Part shown: one piece after another, positions 63,609-64,000 of the stretch
Layout: the number at the start of each line of letters is the position of its first letter
Numbering within the stretch: position 1 is the first letter of the stretch
Assembly (NCBI GenBank): GCA_020171895.1
Contig: JAIVAN010000003.1
Location: 62,001-126,000 of the forward strand
Length of the DNA stretch: 64,000 nucleotides
DNA from: Bacillus timonensis
GTDB taxonomy: Bacteria > Bacillota > Bacilli > Bacillales > Bacillaceae_L
Direction of reading: 5' to 3'
Notes under the pieces: model-generated
What the model saw: the letters and a program-made list of their open reading frames with translations, nothing else
What the model was told of the DNA's origin: nothing
The model's database searches: none
Position numbers and translations under genes: made by a program

Positions 63609-64000
63609 CTTTTGTAAAAGGGATTGTTCCTCTTGAATATGTGTTTGTTCTTTTATTAATTCAATGAAAATGGAGGCGAAAAAAGGATCCCATTGTGTTC
63701 CTTTTCCTTCTTCAATAATCGATATTGCTTTTTGAATTTCCATGCCTTTTCGATAAGGGCGATCTGAAGTCATTGCATCAAATGCATCGGCTACAGCCAT
63801 AATTCTTCCAAATATAGGGATGTCATCTCCTATTAATCCCTCTGGATAGCCCTTTCCATCATACCTTTCATGATGATACTTAACACCAGGAATTAGTGGT
63901 GCCATTGCTTCGCTAGGTTGAATCTGCTCGAGTATTTTTGCCCCAACAGTTGGATGAGTCTTTATAATAGCGTATTCCTCATCTGTAAGGCGACCATCCT
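63597..64000 (-). CDS. HD-GYP domain protein, C-terminal part
   Basis: The frame is open to the window edge, so the N-terminus is missing; about 134 residues are visible. KTHPTVGAKIL, HHERYDGKGYPEGL and ADAFDAMTSDRPYRK are signature parts of HD-GYP phosphodiesterases, which degrade c-di-GMP. The metal-site HHE and the GYP-type loop (KGYP) are intact. It could remove the c-di-GMP made by the cyclase 10 kb away, but no direct link is shown. An internal ATG at 63905 is not the start. Confidence 0.88.
   Translation of the reverse strand, partial: DGRLTDEEYAIIKTHPTVGAKILEQIQPSEAMAPLIPGVKYHHERYDGKGYPEGLIGDDIPIFGRIMAVADAFDAMTSDRPYRKGMEIQKAISIIEEGKGTQWDPFFASIFIELIKEQTHIQEEQSLLQKKAD

Overview
The window looks like a chromosome segment of an endospore-forming, low-GC member of the Bacillaceae. 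The evidence is AT-rich DNA, strong AGGAGG-type ribosome binding sites, frequent TTG and GTG starts, a gerABC germinant-receptor operon, ykyB, patA, IDEAL-domain proteins, a T-box riboswitch and CcpA-type cre sites. The genus cannot be fixed from the sequence alone. No rRNA, tRNA, transposase, phage gene or CRISPR array was seen.

Layout. 1-7.3 kb: the end of a trypsin-like protease, a methyltransferase, a lipoprotein, an acetyltransferase, a YitT-like membrane protein, then pterin carbinolamine dehydratase (phhB) and phenylalanine hydroxylase (phhA). A T-box leader with a probable Tyr specifier lies between phhB and phhA. A CPA1 antiporter follows. 7.3-11.3 kb (minus strand): a germinant-receptor operon A-B-C plus a 53-codon two-helix gene that looks like a D subunit. 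11.5-18.1 kb: mixed metabolic genes, including an amidohydrolase that seems to start at a non-ATG codon.

18.3-32.3 kb is a nearly self-contained route for reductive uracil/thymine breakdown. PreT/PreA reduce the pyrimidine, HydA opens the ring, and the nitrilase-family ureidopropionase releases beta-alanine. An omega-aminotransferase and an acylating semialdehyde dehydrogenase carry the carbon to acyl-CoA, and alanine dehydrogenase recycles the alanine made by transamination. An NCS1 permease, two small unknown proteins and a PucR-type regulator sit inside the cluster, and cre sites precede both halves. A tandem array of ten ~52-bp hairpin units separates the halves.

32.5-42.3 kb: patA, a kynurenine pathway fragment (kynU-kynB), small proteins, twin IDEAL proteins, MgtE and an ECF sigma/anti-sigma pair. 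42.3-50.5 kb is an accessory-looking stretch holding five copies of a GC-rich ~165-265-bp intergenic element in both orientations, among an RDD protein, a six-repeat lectin-like propeller protein, an HD phosphohydrolase, an orphan histidine kinase, an MFS transporter and a DUF1906 protein.

50.6-62.3 kb: cheV, then a tightly packed six-gene operon encoding an Hpt-REC-GGDEF-REC protein, a membrane-anchored helical-repeat protein, a processive GT2 glycosyltransferase, a 1092-residue membrane-anchored glycosidase-like protein, a lone receiver and a large hybrid histidine kinase. It reads as a phosphorelay and c-di-GMP controlled exopolysaccharide system and is the best candidate here for an undescribed system. 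The window ends with a (p)ppGpp-hydrolase-like HD protein, ykyB and the C-terminal end of an HD-GYP protein.
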